Of a stretch of DNA of 64,000 nucleotides, positions 8,491 to 18,943 are shown in pieces. The notes beneath the pieces were generated by a model. That model saw nothing but the letters and a program-made list of their open reading frames with translations, made no database searches and was not told the origin of the DNA. The DNA is from Cyclobacteriaceae bacterium. Lineage in GTDB: Bacteria > Bacteroidota > Bacteroidia > Cytophagales > Cyclobacteriaceae. The DNA is taken from the NCBI GenBank assembly GCA_958296015.1, contig CATQIH010000011.1, positions 17,061 to 81,060 on the forward strand, given 5' to 3'. Position 1 is the first letter of the stretch, and each line of letters starts with the position of its first letter. Position numbers and translations under genes: made by a program.

Positions 8491-11034
8491 ATGCACGACA
8501 CACACCACCAGTTAGCGTTGAATGTAGATGCCCCGGAAGAGAGGAGAACCTGGTTTGTGGATGTCATCCTGCCGGTGCCTATCCCCAAGATGTTCACCTA
8601 CCGGGTGCCTGTGGCGGTAGAAAAACTCATACAGGTGGGCTGCCGGGTAGTGGTACAGTTTGGCTCCAAAAAAATACTCACCGGCGTGGTGGGCCGCCTG
8701 CACAACAGTCCGCCCAAAGAATACCAGGCGCGCTACCTGCTCGAGCTGCTGGACGAATACCCGGTAGTCAACCTGCTGCAAATCAAGCTGTTTCAGTGGA
8801 TTGCCGAATATTATGTTTGTACCACCGGAGAGGTGATGAACATTGCGTTGCCTTCCGGCCTCAAGCTAAGTAGCGAGTCTAAAGTGCAGCTGCATCCTGA
8901 ATTCAGGCGGGAGCAATCGACCTATGAGTTTACCGAAAAGGAAGAAACGGTACTATGTGAACTGGAAGAAAAGCAGACCCTCTCCTACCACGAAGTGGGC
9001 AGCCTGCTTAACGAAAAGAATTTCTACCAAGTGAGCGTCACACCGATCATCAAGTCTTTGATCGCCAAGGAAGCGGTGCTGATCTTTGAGGAAGTGAAGG
9101 AGAAATACAAGCCCAAGATCGTCAAGCGCATCCGGCTGGCGATCAAATATGCACAGGACCCGGTGAGCATGGAAAACCTGCTCAACGAACTGGAGAAAAA
9201 GCCCAAGCAGGCTGATGTGATTCTGCACTACATGCAACTGGTGCCCAGGTTTTCTGACCCTGCCACCAACGCCAAAGGCATCCTAAAAAGCAAGCTGTCT
9301 GAGCGGGATATTTCTGTTTCTTCCATCAACACCCTGATCAAGAATGAGGTACTGGAAGAGTCGGAAGAGGTGGTCTCGCGCTTTGATACTTCTACCGTTA
9401 ATGCCAGTGTAAGTATCCAACTGACAGACACGCAGCAGAAGGCCCGCGATGCCATCCTGACTCATTTTCAGGACAAAGATATTACGCTGTTGCATGGCAT
9501 CACCGGTAGCGGCAAGACCGAGATTTATATCGATCTCATCCAGTCGGTGCTAGATAGCGGCAACCAGGTGCTGTACCTGCTACCGGAAATTGCCCTGACC
9601 ACGCAGATTGTGCTGCGCCTGAAGAAAATCTTTGGTGACCAGATGGGTATTTATCATTCCAAGTTCTCCGACAATGAGCGAGTGGAAGTCTGGCAGGGTG
9701 TGCTCAACGGACGGTTTCCGCTGGTGGTGGGTGTGCGGTCGGCTACCCTGCTGCCTTTCGATAACCTGGGACTGATCATCGTAGACGAAGAGCATGAAAC
9801 CTCCTATAAGCAGTTTGATCCGGCTCCCCGCTACCATGCCCGCGATGTGGCCTTGATGCTGGGCAAATTTCATCATGCCAAAACGTTGCTCGGTTCGGCT
9901 ACGCCTTCTATCGAAACGTATTACCATGCCGTTCAGGGAAGATACGGACTGGTGAAGCTCAACCAGCGGTTTGGCAACGCGCAGCTACCGGATATAGAGC
10001 TGGTAGACGTGCGCGAAGAGCGCAAGCGCAAAACCATGAAGCAGGACTTTACCTCGGTGCTGCTGGAAAAGATGGAGCAGGTGCTCAACGTACAGGATCA
10101 GGCGATTATCTTTCAGAACCGCCGGGGCTATTCGCCGTATGTCTTTTGCGAAGACTGCGCTCACATTCCCAAATGCAAGCAGTGCGATGTGAGCCTTACG
10201 TATCATCAGTACTCCCACGAGCTGCGCTGCCACTACTGCGGCCACCATGAGAAGATGCATACCGAGTGTGTAGCCTGTGGCTCTACCCGGCTGAAAACGT
10301 CTGGCTTCGGCACCGAGAAACTGGAAGAAGAGATCAACGAACTCATTCCACACGCCAGGGTGCAGCGCATGGACCTGGACACTACGCGCAAGAAAAACAG
10401 CTACCAGCAGATTATCGGCAGCTTTGCCAGCCGCGAGCTGGACTTTCTGGTCGGCACCCAAATGGTAAGCAAAGGACTGGACTTCGACGGTGTGAGCCTG
10501 GTGGGTATCCTGGATGCCGACCGCATGATTCATTTTCCTGACTTCCGATCACATGAGCGCACATTTCAGTTGATCACGCAGGTGAGCGGTCGCTCTGGTA
10601 GGCGGGATAAGCAAGGCAAGGTGATCATCCAGACGGCCAACACCAAGCAGATCATACTGCACAAGATTATTTCTAATGATTATAAGGGCCTGTATGAAGA
10701 AGAGATTGCCGAGCGGCAGGTATATCACTATCCGCCTTTCGTCAGGCTGGTCAGAATTACCACCAAGCACACGGACAAGAAAGTGAGCGAGCAAGCGGCC
10801 AATGAACTCATAATCAGGTTACAGGAAGTGCTTGGCACGGAGCGGGTGCTTGGCCCGGAGGCACCGCTGATTGGTAAGATCAGGAACCTATATCTGCAAC
10901 AACTCATTATCAAGCTGGAACGTGGTCTGCCGTTGCAAGAGATCAAAGAAAAGATACGCCAGCAGTGCATCGAGCTTAACCAGGAAAAGGAGTACAGAAA
11001 AACCCGGATTATTATTGATGTTGATCCGTATTAA
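8491..11034 (+). CDS. priA: Primosomal replication-restart helicase PriA
   Basis: Superfamily 2 DNA helicase of 847 aa that recognises stalled forks and loads the replisome. It has an N-terminal 3'-DNA-binding domain (TWFVDVILPVPIPKMFTYRV). The Walker A HGITGSGKT is at about 334-343 and the DEEH box at about 431. Eight paired cysteines (CEDC..CKQC....CHYC....CVAC) at about 553-610 form the zinc-binding insertion. Helicase motifs V-VI follow (GTQMVSKGLDFDGV, QVSGRSGR). Length and domain order are normal. It is probably translated from the same transcript as the HicB-like gene, 3 nt upstream. Confidence 0.96.
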   Translation: MHDTHHQLALNVDAPEERRTWFVDVILPVPIPKMFTYRVPVAVEKLIQVGCRVVVQFGSKKILTGVVGRLHNSPPKEYQARYLLELLDEYPVVNLLQIKLFQWIAEYYVCTTGEVMNIALPSGLKLSSESKVQLHPEFRREQSTYEFTEKEETVLCELEEKQTLSYHEVGSLLNEKNFYQVSVTPIIKSLIAKEAVLIFEEVKEKYKPKIVKRIRLAIKYAQDPVSMENLLNELEKKPKQADVILHYMQLVPRFSDPATNAKGILKSKLSERDISVSSINTLIKNEVLEESEEVVSRFDTSTVNASVSIQLTDTQQKARDAILTHFQDKDITLLHGITGSGKTEIYIDLIQSVLDSGNQVLYLLPEIALTTQIVLRLKKIFGDQMGIYHSKFSDNERVEVWQGVLNGRFPLVVGVRSATLLPFDNLGLIIVDEEHETSYKQFDPAPRYHARDVALMLGKFHHAKTLLGSATPSIETYYHAVQGRYGLVKLNQRFGNAQLPDIELVDVREERKRKTMKQDFTSVLLEKMEQVLNVQDQAIIFQNRRGYSPYVFCEDCAHIPKCKQCDVSLTYHQYSHELRCHYCGHHEKMHTECVACGSTRLKTSGFGTEKLEEEINELIPHARVQRMDLDTTRKKNSYQQIIGSFASRELDFLVGTQMVSKGLDFDGVSLVGILDADRMIHFPDFRSHERTFQLITQVSGRSGRRDKQGKVIIQTANTKQIILHKIISNDYKGLYEEEIAERQVYHYPPFVRLVRITTKHTDKKVSEQAANELIIRLQEVLGTERVLGPEAPLIGKIRNLYLQQLIIKLERGLPLQEIKEKIRQQCIELNQEKEYRKTRIIIDVDPY

Positions 11035-11314
11035 ATGGCCGCCGTGGAACGGGAGATCGAGGACAGAAGTCGGAACAAGGTTTTACAAGATGCCTAAGGG
11101 ATGACCCTGTGTGGAGTGACTGTTGATTGGCGTAGGTGCTGTAGAACAAGGCCAGCTATAGAAACAAGGTGCTTGATGGTTCCATAGCGATTTGTCGCAC
11201 AATCTACCGCTTCTCAGCCATTGGTTATACATATTGGGGCGATCATAGAGTTTATCGTGTTGCAGATCGAAGGTGAGTTTTGAATTATTGTACAATTAGC
11301 ACTTCATTTTCTTG
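11035..11314. other. Non-coding stretch downstream of priA
   Basis: No recognisable gene. A minus-strand frame at 11083-11295 lacks a family signature and continues from nothing recognisable. It may be further debris of the decayed outer-membrane gene next to it. Confidence 0.3.
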
Positions 11315-11888
11315 TCAAAAGCTAACAGCCAGGTTTACTCCTACACGCACTCCCTATTTTTGGTATTGGGTGGTAGTGTACGTTACCGTTTGTTGAGCAT
11401 CATATACCACCTTTTCCCAGACAAACCGATATTTTACGCCAGCATAAGTTTCCAGATGCCATCGTTGAGAAAGCTGCCAGTCTTTTCCCAACAACACTCC
11501 GGGTCTGATTTGCTTCCCTTCACGCTCTCTTGAATCAAAGCTCTCCCCGGAAGGCAGGTGTTTTTTTCTTAACATTTCTATGAATACAGCACGATAAAAA
11601 GAAGAAGAAAGGCTGTCTGTGGTATTGATATAGTATTTGACTTCAGGGATGATCGCTGTAAGACATTCGGCATTGCCATCGGTGCTCCTGCCATCATAAC
11701 CATAGTTATTTAATAGAATTTGGCCGGAAAAATGATTACTCACAACTCTTTCATAGCCAATACCTACCGTATACATAAAGGGCCAGACGATAGACAGCTA
11801 ACCTCCCTTTAATCACATTTGGCTGACCTACGGCTGCATGGCATGTATAGAGCAACAGAATATACACTGATATGATCGTTGTTTTCAT
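11315..11888 (-). pseudogene. Outer-membrane beta-barrel-like protein, frameshifted and with a nonsense codon
   Basis: On the minus strand an ATG at 11888 begins a signal peptide (MKTTIISVYILLLYTCHAAV, then GQPN). A frameshift near 11790 moves to the frame that reads YTVGIGYERVVSNHFSGQ and runs to a TAG at 11354. After the TAG the same frame continues as GVRVGVNLAVSF to a natural-looking end at 11315, ending in Phe as barrel proteins do. Alternating aromatic strands (WHLETYAGVKYRF) support a small outer-membrane barrel. It is decayed, with two lesions. Function unknown. Confidence 0.6.
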
Positions 11889-12077
11889 TTTATTTTCAGA
11901 ATACTGTCAACACATAGTGCGTCAATCTCTGATAGCATAATACGTTTAGATACTGAATCTTACAATTTACTCTTCCACTTTTTCTTATTGACCACTTTTT
12001 AGTGGGTGTGCCTAATTGGTGAATGCTCTTTGAAATTATTCTTTCTTTTTCGTTGCAAGAAATCGTATTTTCCGGTC

Positions 12078-12659
12078 ATGGAGGACGAACACATATGGGC
12101 ATCTTTTAAAAGTGGCAACCGGGAGGTGTTCGAACAGATCTTTCGTACCCACATCCGGGTACTATACAAGTACGGCAATCGCTTTACCCACGATACCGCC
12201 CTGGTAGAAGATTGCATTCAAGACCTCTTCCTTGACCTTTGGCGCAAGCGACAGTCGCTAGGCACCACCGATTCTATCAAACGATACCTGCTAGGCTCGC
12301 TTCGGCGCAGGATCATCCGCAAACTACAGCGCAAACCGGTTGCTCAAGCGCATATTGATTTAGAAATCCACGTCTTCCACCTGGAACTAAATGCAGAAGA
12401 TGCACACATTGAAGCGGAAAATGATTTGGCACAACAAAGAGCACTGAAAGAAGCTTCTGCAAAACTCACCAACCGACAGCGGGAAGTGATCTATCTGAAA
12501 TTCTTTCAGGAAATGTCGTATGAGGAGATTGCCTCGGTGATGGAAATATCCTATCAGTCGGCGCGCAACCTGGTGTATGCTGCGCTGAAGGCAATCAAAA
12601 AACATATGGTACTGATCAAGCTCCTATTCTTATTATTTTTTGACAGACTTTATCACTGA
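12078..12659 (+). CDS. ECF RNA polymerase sigma factor, FecI-like
   Basis: 193 aa from the ATG at 12078; a longer reading from 12006 adds a non-homologous leader. Region 2 (FEQIFRTHIRVLYKYG, VEDCIQDLFLDLW) and region 4 (LTNRQREVIYLKFFQEMSYEEIASVMEIS, Q.ARNLVY) are both present, giving the sigma-70 family ECF architecture used by Bacteroidota for TonB-receptor operons. It is followed by a FecR anti-sigma factor and a TonB receptor. The receptor's ligand probably signals through FecR to free this sigma factor, as known for FecIRA. The last ~15 residues are unusually hydrophobic. Confidence 0.9.
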   Translation: MEDEHIWASFKSGNREVFEQIFRTHIRVLYKYGNRFTHDTALVEDCIQDLFLDLWRKRQSLGTTDSIKRYLLGSLRRRIIRKLQRKPVAQAHIDLEIHVFHLELNAEDAHIEAENDLAQQRALKEASAKLTNRQREVIYLKFFQEMSYEEIASVMEISYQSARNLVYAALKAIKKHMVLIKLLFLLFFDRLYH

Positions 12660-12754
12660 TCTTTGGAAATATCCTGATGTGTATTGAAAAACTCACTAAA
12701 TTTTTAGAGTACAAAAAACAAATCAACGTCTTACCTAAACAAAATGGGTGAACA

Positions 12755-13756
12755 ATGGCAGAGAACATAGAAGATTATACGCGCTATCAGGCAGAAGATT
12801 TTGCCCAGGATGATGGGTTTATTCAGTGGGTGAAGCATCCGGATAGCCGTTTGGGAAGGTTCTGGCAAGACTGGGCACTTGCGCATCCTGAAAAGCGCGG
12901 TGAAATAGAAAAAGCGCGGAAGCTGGTAGACATGCTGCAATCTGTAGAAAGGGAACCTTCTGAGGCGCAGATAGAAAATCTGTGGAATAACATTGCCAGC
13001 GGCATGAAAGAGGACCTACCTACCATAAAACCCATGCGTCCCGATCTGTTTCAAAGCCGGTACGTCTGGCGGGTGGCGGCGGCGGCTGCACTGGTCATAG
13101 GTATGTTTTTCGTATTTTGGAACCAGACGGAAACTATCTCGGCAGGCTTCGGCAGGCAACGCACTTATGTGCTGCCAGATGGTTCGTCGGTGATGCTGAA
13201 TGCAGGTTCTGAGATTTCCTTTCAACCTTCGGGCTGGGAAGATCACCGGGAGGTGCGGCTGACAGGAGAGGCTTTTTTTGAGGTCACCAAGGGTGGTTCG
13301 TTTGAGGTGATGTCTTCCCTGGGAACGGTAAAGGTAGTAGGTACCAGCTTTAACGTGTATGTCCGTGAAGAAACATTTGCAGTAGATTGTTTTACCGGAA
13401 AAGTAAAGGTGGATGACGAACAAGGGCAGCATGAACAACTGCTTGTGCCAGGCAAAAGAGTGGTCTTTCAGGCAAACAAGGCGCAGCACTATGATTTTGA
13501 CCCTGAAACAGCACCGGGCTGGCGAACCGGAGATTTTGTTTTTGAAGATGCTGCCCTTGCCCAGGTCTTAGAGGAATTGCAAAGGCAGTATGACCTTGAC
13601 ATAGACTTGAAAGCAGACATCAGTGGAAGAAACTATACCGGACAATTTACCAACCACGATCTCCGGGGAGCTTTGCAAATGATCTGCTTACCTATGGGAC
13701 TCACGTATCAACTGGAAAATAATGGGAAGAAAGTAAGGATCGGGGAAGATCAATAA
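12755..13756 (+). CDS. FecR-family anti-sigma factor
   Basis: 333 aa. The N-terminal cytoplasmic part (about 1-100) binds the sigma factor. A single membrane segment, VWRVAAAAALVIGMFFVFW, is at about 104-122. The periplasmic FecR domain follows (GQRTYVLPDGSSVMLNAGS, GEAFFEV, VVGTSFNV). The C-terminal DUF4974-like part (AQVLEELQRQYDLDIDL, YTGQFTN) contacts the receptor's STN domain. It lies 95 nt after the sigma gene and 3 nt before the TonB receptor, so the last two are surely cotranscribed. Confidence 0.92.
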   Translation: MAENIEDYTRYQAEDFAQDDGFIQWVKHPDSRLGRFWQDWALAHPEKRGEIEKARKLVDMLQSVEREPSEAQIENLWNNIASGMKEDLPTIKPMRPDLFQSRYVWRVAAAAALVIGMFFVFWNQTETISAGFGRQRTYVLPDGSSVMLNAGSEISFQPSGWEDHREVRLTGEAFFEVTKGGSFEVMSSLGTVKVVGTSFNVYVREETFAVDCFTGKVKVDDEQGQHEQLLVPGKRVVFQANKAQHYDFDPETAPGWRTGDFVFEDAALAQVLEELQRQYDLDIDLKADISGRNYTGQFTNHDLRGALQMICLPMGLTYQLENNGKKVRIGEDQ

Positions 13757-13759
13757 TTT

Positions 13760-16534
13760 ATGCTAACCCTGAGAAAAGAAAAAAGCAATACCACACTGAT
13801 GAACTTTATCGGCTTTTGGTGGAAAAAAATGGGTTCACAAACCTGTATGGCAATCGTATGCCTGTTGGTGATATCTCCTGCTATTTACGCACAGCAGAAG
13901 GCAGACATGATGGTAACGAATGAAGTCTTTGCGCAAAAAAAGTTACCGGAAGTGATCCGCTACATGCGGAAAAAGTATCATTTGAAGATTGCCTATGAAA
14001 GTAAAGTCGTTAGAGGAATCAGCGTAAATACTGTCATCCATCATACAAATGTAGACCAGGCTTGGGACATGATTTTGCAGGGAACGCCGCTCACACATCA
14101 GTGGATGGGCGAAGGAAAAGTGGTGCTACGTCAAAGGAAATCAGCAGCAACAGCCAAGGCCACCAGAGATATAAAGCCTACCAATAGCTCCTACTATACT
14201 TTTGCCGGCATGATCCGTGATGAGGAAACCGGGGAAGCCATCCCTTATGCTTCGGTAAGCGTGGCGGGCACTTCCAGGGGAACAGCCACCAACCAGAACG
14301 GCTTTTTCACCCTGGCCGGACTTTGCCATCCACAGGATTCCCTGCTTGTGGAGCACCTGGGCTATACACCTGCGATGGTTAACGCCAACAGTCTGCTCAC
14401 TGCAAGCACAGACATTTCCCTACAGCCACTGGTATCCGTACTCAAAGAAGTCTCGGTAGCAGAAGATGTCACCCGACTGATTGGCCTGACGGGCAAGGCC
14501 GGGCAGATGGTGGTGAACCCAAAAGAAACGGATAACCTGCCCCAGATAGGAGAAGCAGATGTATTTCGTAGTATGCAGCTGCTGCCGGGCATCAGTATTG
14601 CCGACGAAACATCGGCCAGTCTGAGCATACGAGGTAGTATGCCCGACCAGAATCTGATACTTTTTGATGGCTTTACCATCTATCACCTGGATCATCTGTA
14701 TGGCTTCTTCAGCTCGCTCAATACAGACGCGATCAAAGATATCAGGGTGTATAAAGGTGGTTTTGATGCCCGCTACGGAGGCAGAATATCCAGCGTGATC
14801 GACATCACCGGAAAATCCGGCAATCGGTTGAAGCCCTCTTTCAATGCAGGACTGAACCTGCTATCAGCCAATGCGGCCATTGAGATGCCCATTGGCAACA
14901 AGGCTACCGCATTTGTTTCGTTTCGCAGGTCTTATACGGATTTGGTGCAGACATCTTTGTTCAATACTCTCTTTGATTATGCCAGTAATGATCTGCCCAA
15001 ACTGGATGCCGCAGTCAAAGAAAACACGGTGCAGTCAGAAGCGCGCACGTTTTATTACTATGATATGAATGGAAAGTTCAGCTATCATTTTTCTGAAAAC
15101 GACCGTCTGTCGCTTAGTTTTTATGCAGCAAAAGATGCCACAAAGGAAAGTACCCAACTGGCATTGATGGCCTCTCACATTGCGTATCAAGAAGATTCCA
15201 GAGAAGATTATCAGCTGGGCAATACCGGCGTGGGTTTGCAGTGGAGCCGGGTATGGAGCAACCGCTTGTTTAGTACTTTGAGCTTTGGCTATTCTCGATA
15301 CTTCAAAGACTATCATTACCACCTAGAAGCTTATGCAGCCGCTGAAAGTGACACCACCACCACCACTTCTCAATTTATCTCTCGCGACAATGACCTGAAA
15401 GAACTATCGGGTCGGTTGGATTTTGAGTACACGGTCAATGAAAAACACTTTGTAGAGTTCGGCTTGTATACCACGGCCAACGGCATTCAATACCAGGATG
15501 AAACCAACAGCCCGCCTGATACCCGGGAGATAAAGGCAGAAGGCTTGCAGGCAGGCATGTATGTGCAGGATACTTACAAACCACTGCCCAACGTACAAGC
15601 TACGCTAGGAATAAGAAATACCTACAATACGCAAACAGGTCAGTTGTATGTTGATCCCAGGTTGTCGGTGAGGTATGAAATGACAGAAGGCTTTTATCTG
15701 AAAGGGGCTATCGGACGGTATCACCAGTTTATCAGCCAGGCAGAAACCAGCCTACCTACCCATTTCAACCAGGATTTTTGGGTACTGTCTACCCGCGAGA
15801 CAATCCCGGACCTGAGTGCCAATCATTACATAGGCGGACTGTCTTATATCAAAAACGGATGGCTGCTGGATGTGGAAGCCTACAGAAAGGACATGCAAGG
15901 GCTGATAAGAGCAGAATTTTCACATTCCATAGAAGAACATAACCTACGTTCTTTCTGGAATTACAGTCACCTCACCACCCACGGTGAAGGACAAGTAACC
16001 GGTCTGGATGTGATGATTAGAAAGACATGGAGCCTGTATACGCCTACTTTGAGTTATAGCCTGGCTACGGGCAGGCACTCATATGAGGAAATCAACGAAG
16101 GAAAGCTCTTCTATGCCAATAACGACCAGCGTCATGAACTGAAATTTGTCAATCAATGGCATATGTCTTCCTGGACGTTTTCGTTGAACTGGCTGTATGG
16201 TTCCGGTCGTCCGTATTCGGCACCCACCGACATTATTACAGAAAATGGCACATCGACGATCGTTTATGGCGAAAAAAACAACCGCAGGTTACCTGCCTAT
16301 CACCGCATGGACGCGTCGGCAGCTTATGCATTTCAGTTCGGAAGAGGATTAGGGAAGATAGGGGTTTCAGTGTTCAATCTCTACGGACACAATAATATTG
16401 GCAACCGGTCTTTTCTTCTTGATAACCTTGAAGTATTTGAGAACGGGACAAGCGGAGCATCAGACAAAGTAGTCACCACTGATCAAAAGCTACTGGGCCG
16501 CACCTTCAGTGTATTTGTCAGGGTTAACTTTTGA
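13760..16534 (+). CDS. TonB-dependent outer-membrane receptor with STN signalling domain
   Basis: 924 aa; an internal ATG at 13799 is an alternative start closer to the signal peptide (ending IYAQQ). Domain order: signal peptide; STN domain about 60-120 (LPEVIRYMRKKYHLKIAYES); carboxypeptidase-like regulatory domain about 150-225 (EAIPYASVSVAGTSRGTATN); plug about 250-350 (MQLLPGISIADETSASLSIRG, VYKGGFDARYGGRISSVIDI); then a beta-barrel ending SVFVRVNF. The STN domain fits the FecR next door, so the three genes form a ligand-sensing import unit. No SusD-like partner follows. The ligand is not evident. Confidence 0.92.
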   Translation: MLTLRKEKSNTTLMNFIGFWWKKMGSQTCMAIVCLLVISPAIYAQQKADMMVTNEVFAQKKLPEVIRYMRKKYHLKIAYESKVVRGISVNTVIHHTNVDQAWDMILQGTPLTHQWMGEGKVVLRQRKSAATAKATRDIKPTNSSYYTFAGMIRDEETGEAIPYASVSVAGTSRGTATNQNGFFTLAGLCHPQDSLLVEHLGYTPAMVNANSLLTASTDISLQPLVSVLKEVSVAEDVTRLIGLTGKAGQMVVNPKETDNLPQIGEADVFRSMQLLPGISIADETSASLSIRGSMPDQNLILFDGFTIYHLDHLYGFFSSLNTDAIKDIRVYKGGFDARYGGRISSVIDITGKSGNRLKPSFNAGLNLLSANAAIEMPIGNKATAFVSFRRSYTDLVQTSLFNTLFDYASNDLPKLDAAVKENTVQSEARTFYYYDMNGKFSYHFSENDRLSLSFYAAKDATKESTQLALMASHIAYQEDSREDYQLGNTGVGLQWSRVWSNRLFSTLSFGYSRYFKDYHYHLEAYAAAESDTTTTTSQFISRDNDLKELSGRLDFEYTVNEKHFVEFGLYTTANGIQYQDETNSPPDTREIKAEGLQAGMYVQDTYKPLPNVQATLGIRNTYNTQTGQLYVDPRLSVRYEMTEGFYLKGAIGRYHQFISQAETSLPTHFNQDFWVLSTRETIPDLSANHYIGGLSYIKNGWLLDVEAYRKDMQGLIRAEFSHSIEEHNLRSFWNYSHLTTHGEGQVTGLDVMIRKTWSLYTPTLSYSLATGRHSYEEINEGKLFYANNDQRHELKFVNQWHMSSWTFSLNWLYGSGRPYSAPTDIITENGTSTIVYGEKNNRRLPAYHRMDASAAYAFQFGRGLGKIGVSVFNLYGHNNIGNRSFLLDNLEVFENGTSGASDKVVTTDQKLLGRTFSVFVRVNF

Positions 16535-16575
16535 AGTCTGTACTTTTTAGGAAATACACGCTTATTAAAATAATA

Positions 16576-16598
16576 AACCCCAGCGCAGGGCCGGGGTT
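16576..16598. terminator. Bidirectional terminator between TonB receptor and FAS1 gene
   Basis: AACCCC(agcgcagggcc)GGGGTT hairpin flanked by A- and T-rich sequence. It lies between two convergent genes, 41 nt after the TonB receptor and 26 nt after the end of the opposing gene. Confidence 0.65.
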
Positions 16599-16624
16599 CA
16601 TGAAAATCAGATAGTTGGTTGTCT

Positions 16625-18943
16625 CTATGGCAACAACACGCCGTCTACCACATGAATCACACCATTGGTGCCTTGAATATCGGTAATGATTACCTTTGCC
16701 ATAGAATTATTAGCCGTAATTTCCAGTGATTGGCCATTGAGCACAAAATCCTTATCTTCTGCACCCGTCAGGGTAGTTATTGTATTGTCACCAGCTTGCA
16801 GATCGCCCGAAGTCACATTACCGCTGGCCACGTGGTAAAGCAATACGTTAGTGAGTGCATCTCCTGTGGGCACACTTTCCAACTTATCGAAAGCCTCATC
16901 GGTAGGTGCAAACACGGTGAAAGCACCTTTACCTTGTAGTGTCTCTACCAACTCGGCGTCCTGTAGTGCCTGTACCAAAGCCGTAAACCTGCCATCTTGT
17001 GCGGCCAGATCTACAATAGTGGGTGGTGTCAGCACGCCTTCTATGACATGCACCACGCCATTGCCCCGCTCAATATCAGCAGCTTCTGCATTGATGGCTA
17101 CACTGCCATTTAGCTCGAGGCCGGGACCAGCTTTTAGCGAAAGCGTGGTGGCATCGCCCGAAGCATCCTCAGGGCCAGGGCTTAAAGTAGACAAATAAGC
17201 AGGGGCTGCTCCATCTGCAGGAATATCGGATGACATTGCTTTGTTGCCCAGTACGTGGTACAGCAGAATGTTGCTCAAAGAGGGTGATGCCAGCAGCGCG
17301 GCTGCATCGGCAATATCATCGTTGGCCGCGATAAAGGCATCAAAAGCAGCGTTGGTCGGTGCAAACACGGTAAGCATGGCATCCGGGTTGGTCAGGGCAT
17401 CATACAAATCCGCAGTTTCTACGGCTGCCAGGAGCGTTGTGAATGAACCATTGGGATCAAAAATCGCAGGTTCCAGCACAGTGCCTAAAGCATTGGCGAT
17501 AAAATCAGGGACCAATACGGCATCAATGACATGCACTACGCCATTGACCGCATTGATGTCGGCACTTCCGGATACCACCTTGGCTTCTCCAAGCTTTCCA
17601 GCATCAATGGTGACTCCGTCTGTGGTAGTAATGGCAATGTCGCTTCCTTCCAAAGTTTTCTCAGCAGCCATCAGATTGGTGCTCAGCTTGGCTTCGCCTA
17701 AGATGTGATATTTCAGGACTCTTTCCAATACGTACGCAGGCACATCGGCAGGTGCTTCATAGTTTGCACCCAATGCGTTGTTCAGCGTAGTGAGTAGGTT
17801 CATGAAAGCCTCGTTGGTCGGTGCAAACACAGTGATATTGGCATCTGCGTTGGAGGCAGTTTCCAACAGACTAGGAACTTCTTTCAAGGCAGCCACCAGC
17901 AGGCTCAGGTTTTCATTGCCTATAGCAATGGCAGCAATGGTTTGCTGACGGGCAGCAGGAGGCAGCAATACATTGTCGACAGTATGGATAACGCCATTGG
18001 AAGCATTGATATCAAACTGACCGGCTCCTGTCCTTACATTAACCCGTCCGTCCAGGGTAATAGCACCTTCTGCTTTTTTGATAGCAATCATAGAGCCTTC
18101 CAGCGTGGCAGGAGATTCACCTTCGGCAGGCAGGTCGCCTGATAAGATCGGCGCGGCGGCAGCGATGACGTGGTACAGAAGCACCTGCTTCAGCACATCT
18201 TCCGGAATGTCTTCCAGCGCATCAAACCTGTCATCTTCTGCCAGAAAAGCGGCAAAAGCATCATTATCCGGCGCAAATACTGTAAATGGCCCGGCACCAG
18301 AAAGGCTGGTGACCACGTCAGGATACTTTGTAAGCGCAGAAAGCAGGATGCTGAAATTATCATTGCCCTTGACAATATCTACAATAGATTGCTGCGGTGC
18401 TTTGAGAGAAGGCGGAACAAGCACCTGATCGATGATATGCACAATGCCGTTGCTGGCTTTATTATCTGCAACGGTCACTTTGGCTGTGTCGTTGATGACC
18501 ACGCCATTGTCTATATTAACATCAAGCGAGCTACCAGTGAGCAGCGTAGGCACTGAGCCATTGGTAAGGGCGGCGGCAGCCTTGGCACCCTGCACCACAT
18601 GGTATTGCAGTACTTTGACCAGTGTGGTATCTGGTATGTCACCCAGGCTGGCAAAGTTGTTTGCCTTTAGGAACGCCTCAAAAGCAGCATTGGTCGGTGC
18701 AAACACAGTGAAAGAAGCCTTTTCATCCGACAAGGCATCCGTAAGTTTTGCGGCCTTTATGGCCTGCACCAGGGTGCTCAGGTCATTGACACTTTGCGCC
18801 AGTGCCACAATATTGGGGTCTTTTTTCTGAGGCTCTTCTTCTGTTTCTTTTTTACAGCTACTCAACAGCAAAAAAGGGATGATCAGTGCTAACAGGAGCC
18901 TGGCAAACGGTTTGGTTTGCATGGTGTTGAATGGTTTTTTCAT
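16625..18943 (-). CDS. Lipoprotein with five fasciclin (FAS1) domains
   Basis: The start at 18943 (MKKPFNTMQTKPFARLLLAL) gives a lipoprotein signal with lipobox LLSSC. An upstream in-frame reading to 19003 is rejected. About 770 residues carry five tandem FAS1 repeats. Each shows H1 (FTVFAPTNAAFEAF and variants), the YHV box (LQYHVV, LLYHVI, LKYHIL, LLYHVL, LLYHVA) and a closing IHVVDGVLLP-type strand; the repeat ends are near VLVPP, VLLPP, VLVPD, VLTPP and VLLP. FAS1 domains act in cell-surface adhesion. The protein is probably anchored to the outer membrane. It converges on the TonB receptor operon, so any functional link is only spatial. Confidence 0.93.
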   Translation of the reverse strand: MKKPFNTMQTKPFARLLLALIIPFLLLSSCKKETEEEPQKKDPNIVALAQSVNDLSTLVQAIKAAKLTDALSDEKASFTVFAPTNAAFEAFLKANNFASLGDIPDTTLVKVLQYHVVQGAKAAAALTNGSVPTLLTGSSLDVNIDNGVVINDTAKVTVADNKASNGIVHIIDQVLVPPSLKAPQQSIVDIVKGNDNFSILLSALTKYPDVVTSLSGAGPFTVFAPDNDAFAAFLAEDDRFDALEDIPEDVLKQVLLYHVIAAAAPILSGDLPAEGESPATLEGSMIAIKKAEGAITLDGRVNVRTGAGQFDINASNGVIHTVDNVLLPPAARQQTIAAIAIGNENLSLLVAALKEVPSLLETASNADANITVFAPTNEAFMNLLTTLNNALGANYEAPADVPAYVLERVLKYHILGEAKLSTNLMAAEKTLEGSDIAITTTDGVTIDAGKLGEAKVVSGSADINAVNGVVHVIDAVLVPDFIANALGTVLEPAIFDPNGSFTTLLAAVETADLYDALTNPDAMLTVFAPTNAAFDAFIAANDDIADAAALLASPSLSNILLYHVLGNKAMSSDIPADGAAPAYLSTLSPGPEDASGDATTLSLKAGPGLELNGSVAINAEAADIERGNGVVHVIEGVLTPPTIVDLAAQDGRFTALVQALQDAELVETLQGKGAFTVFAPTDEAFDKLESVPTGDALTNVLLYHVASGNVTSGDLQAGDNTITTLTGAEDKDFVLNGQSLEITANNSMAKVIITDIQGTNGVIHVVDGVLLP

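Noticed and set aside
11083..11295. Minus-strand 70-codon frame after priA
   Set aside because: No signal, no family, ends in the priA tail region; kept only as unassigned spacer.
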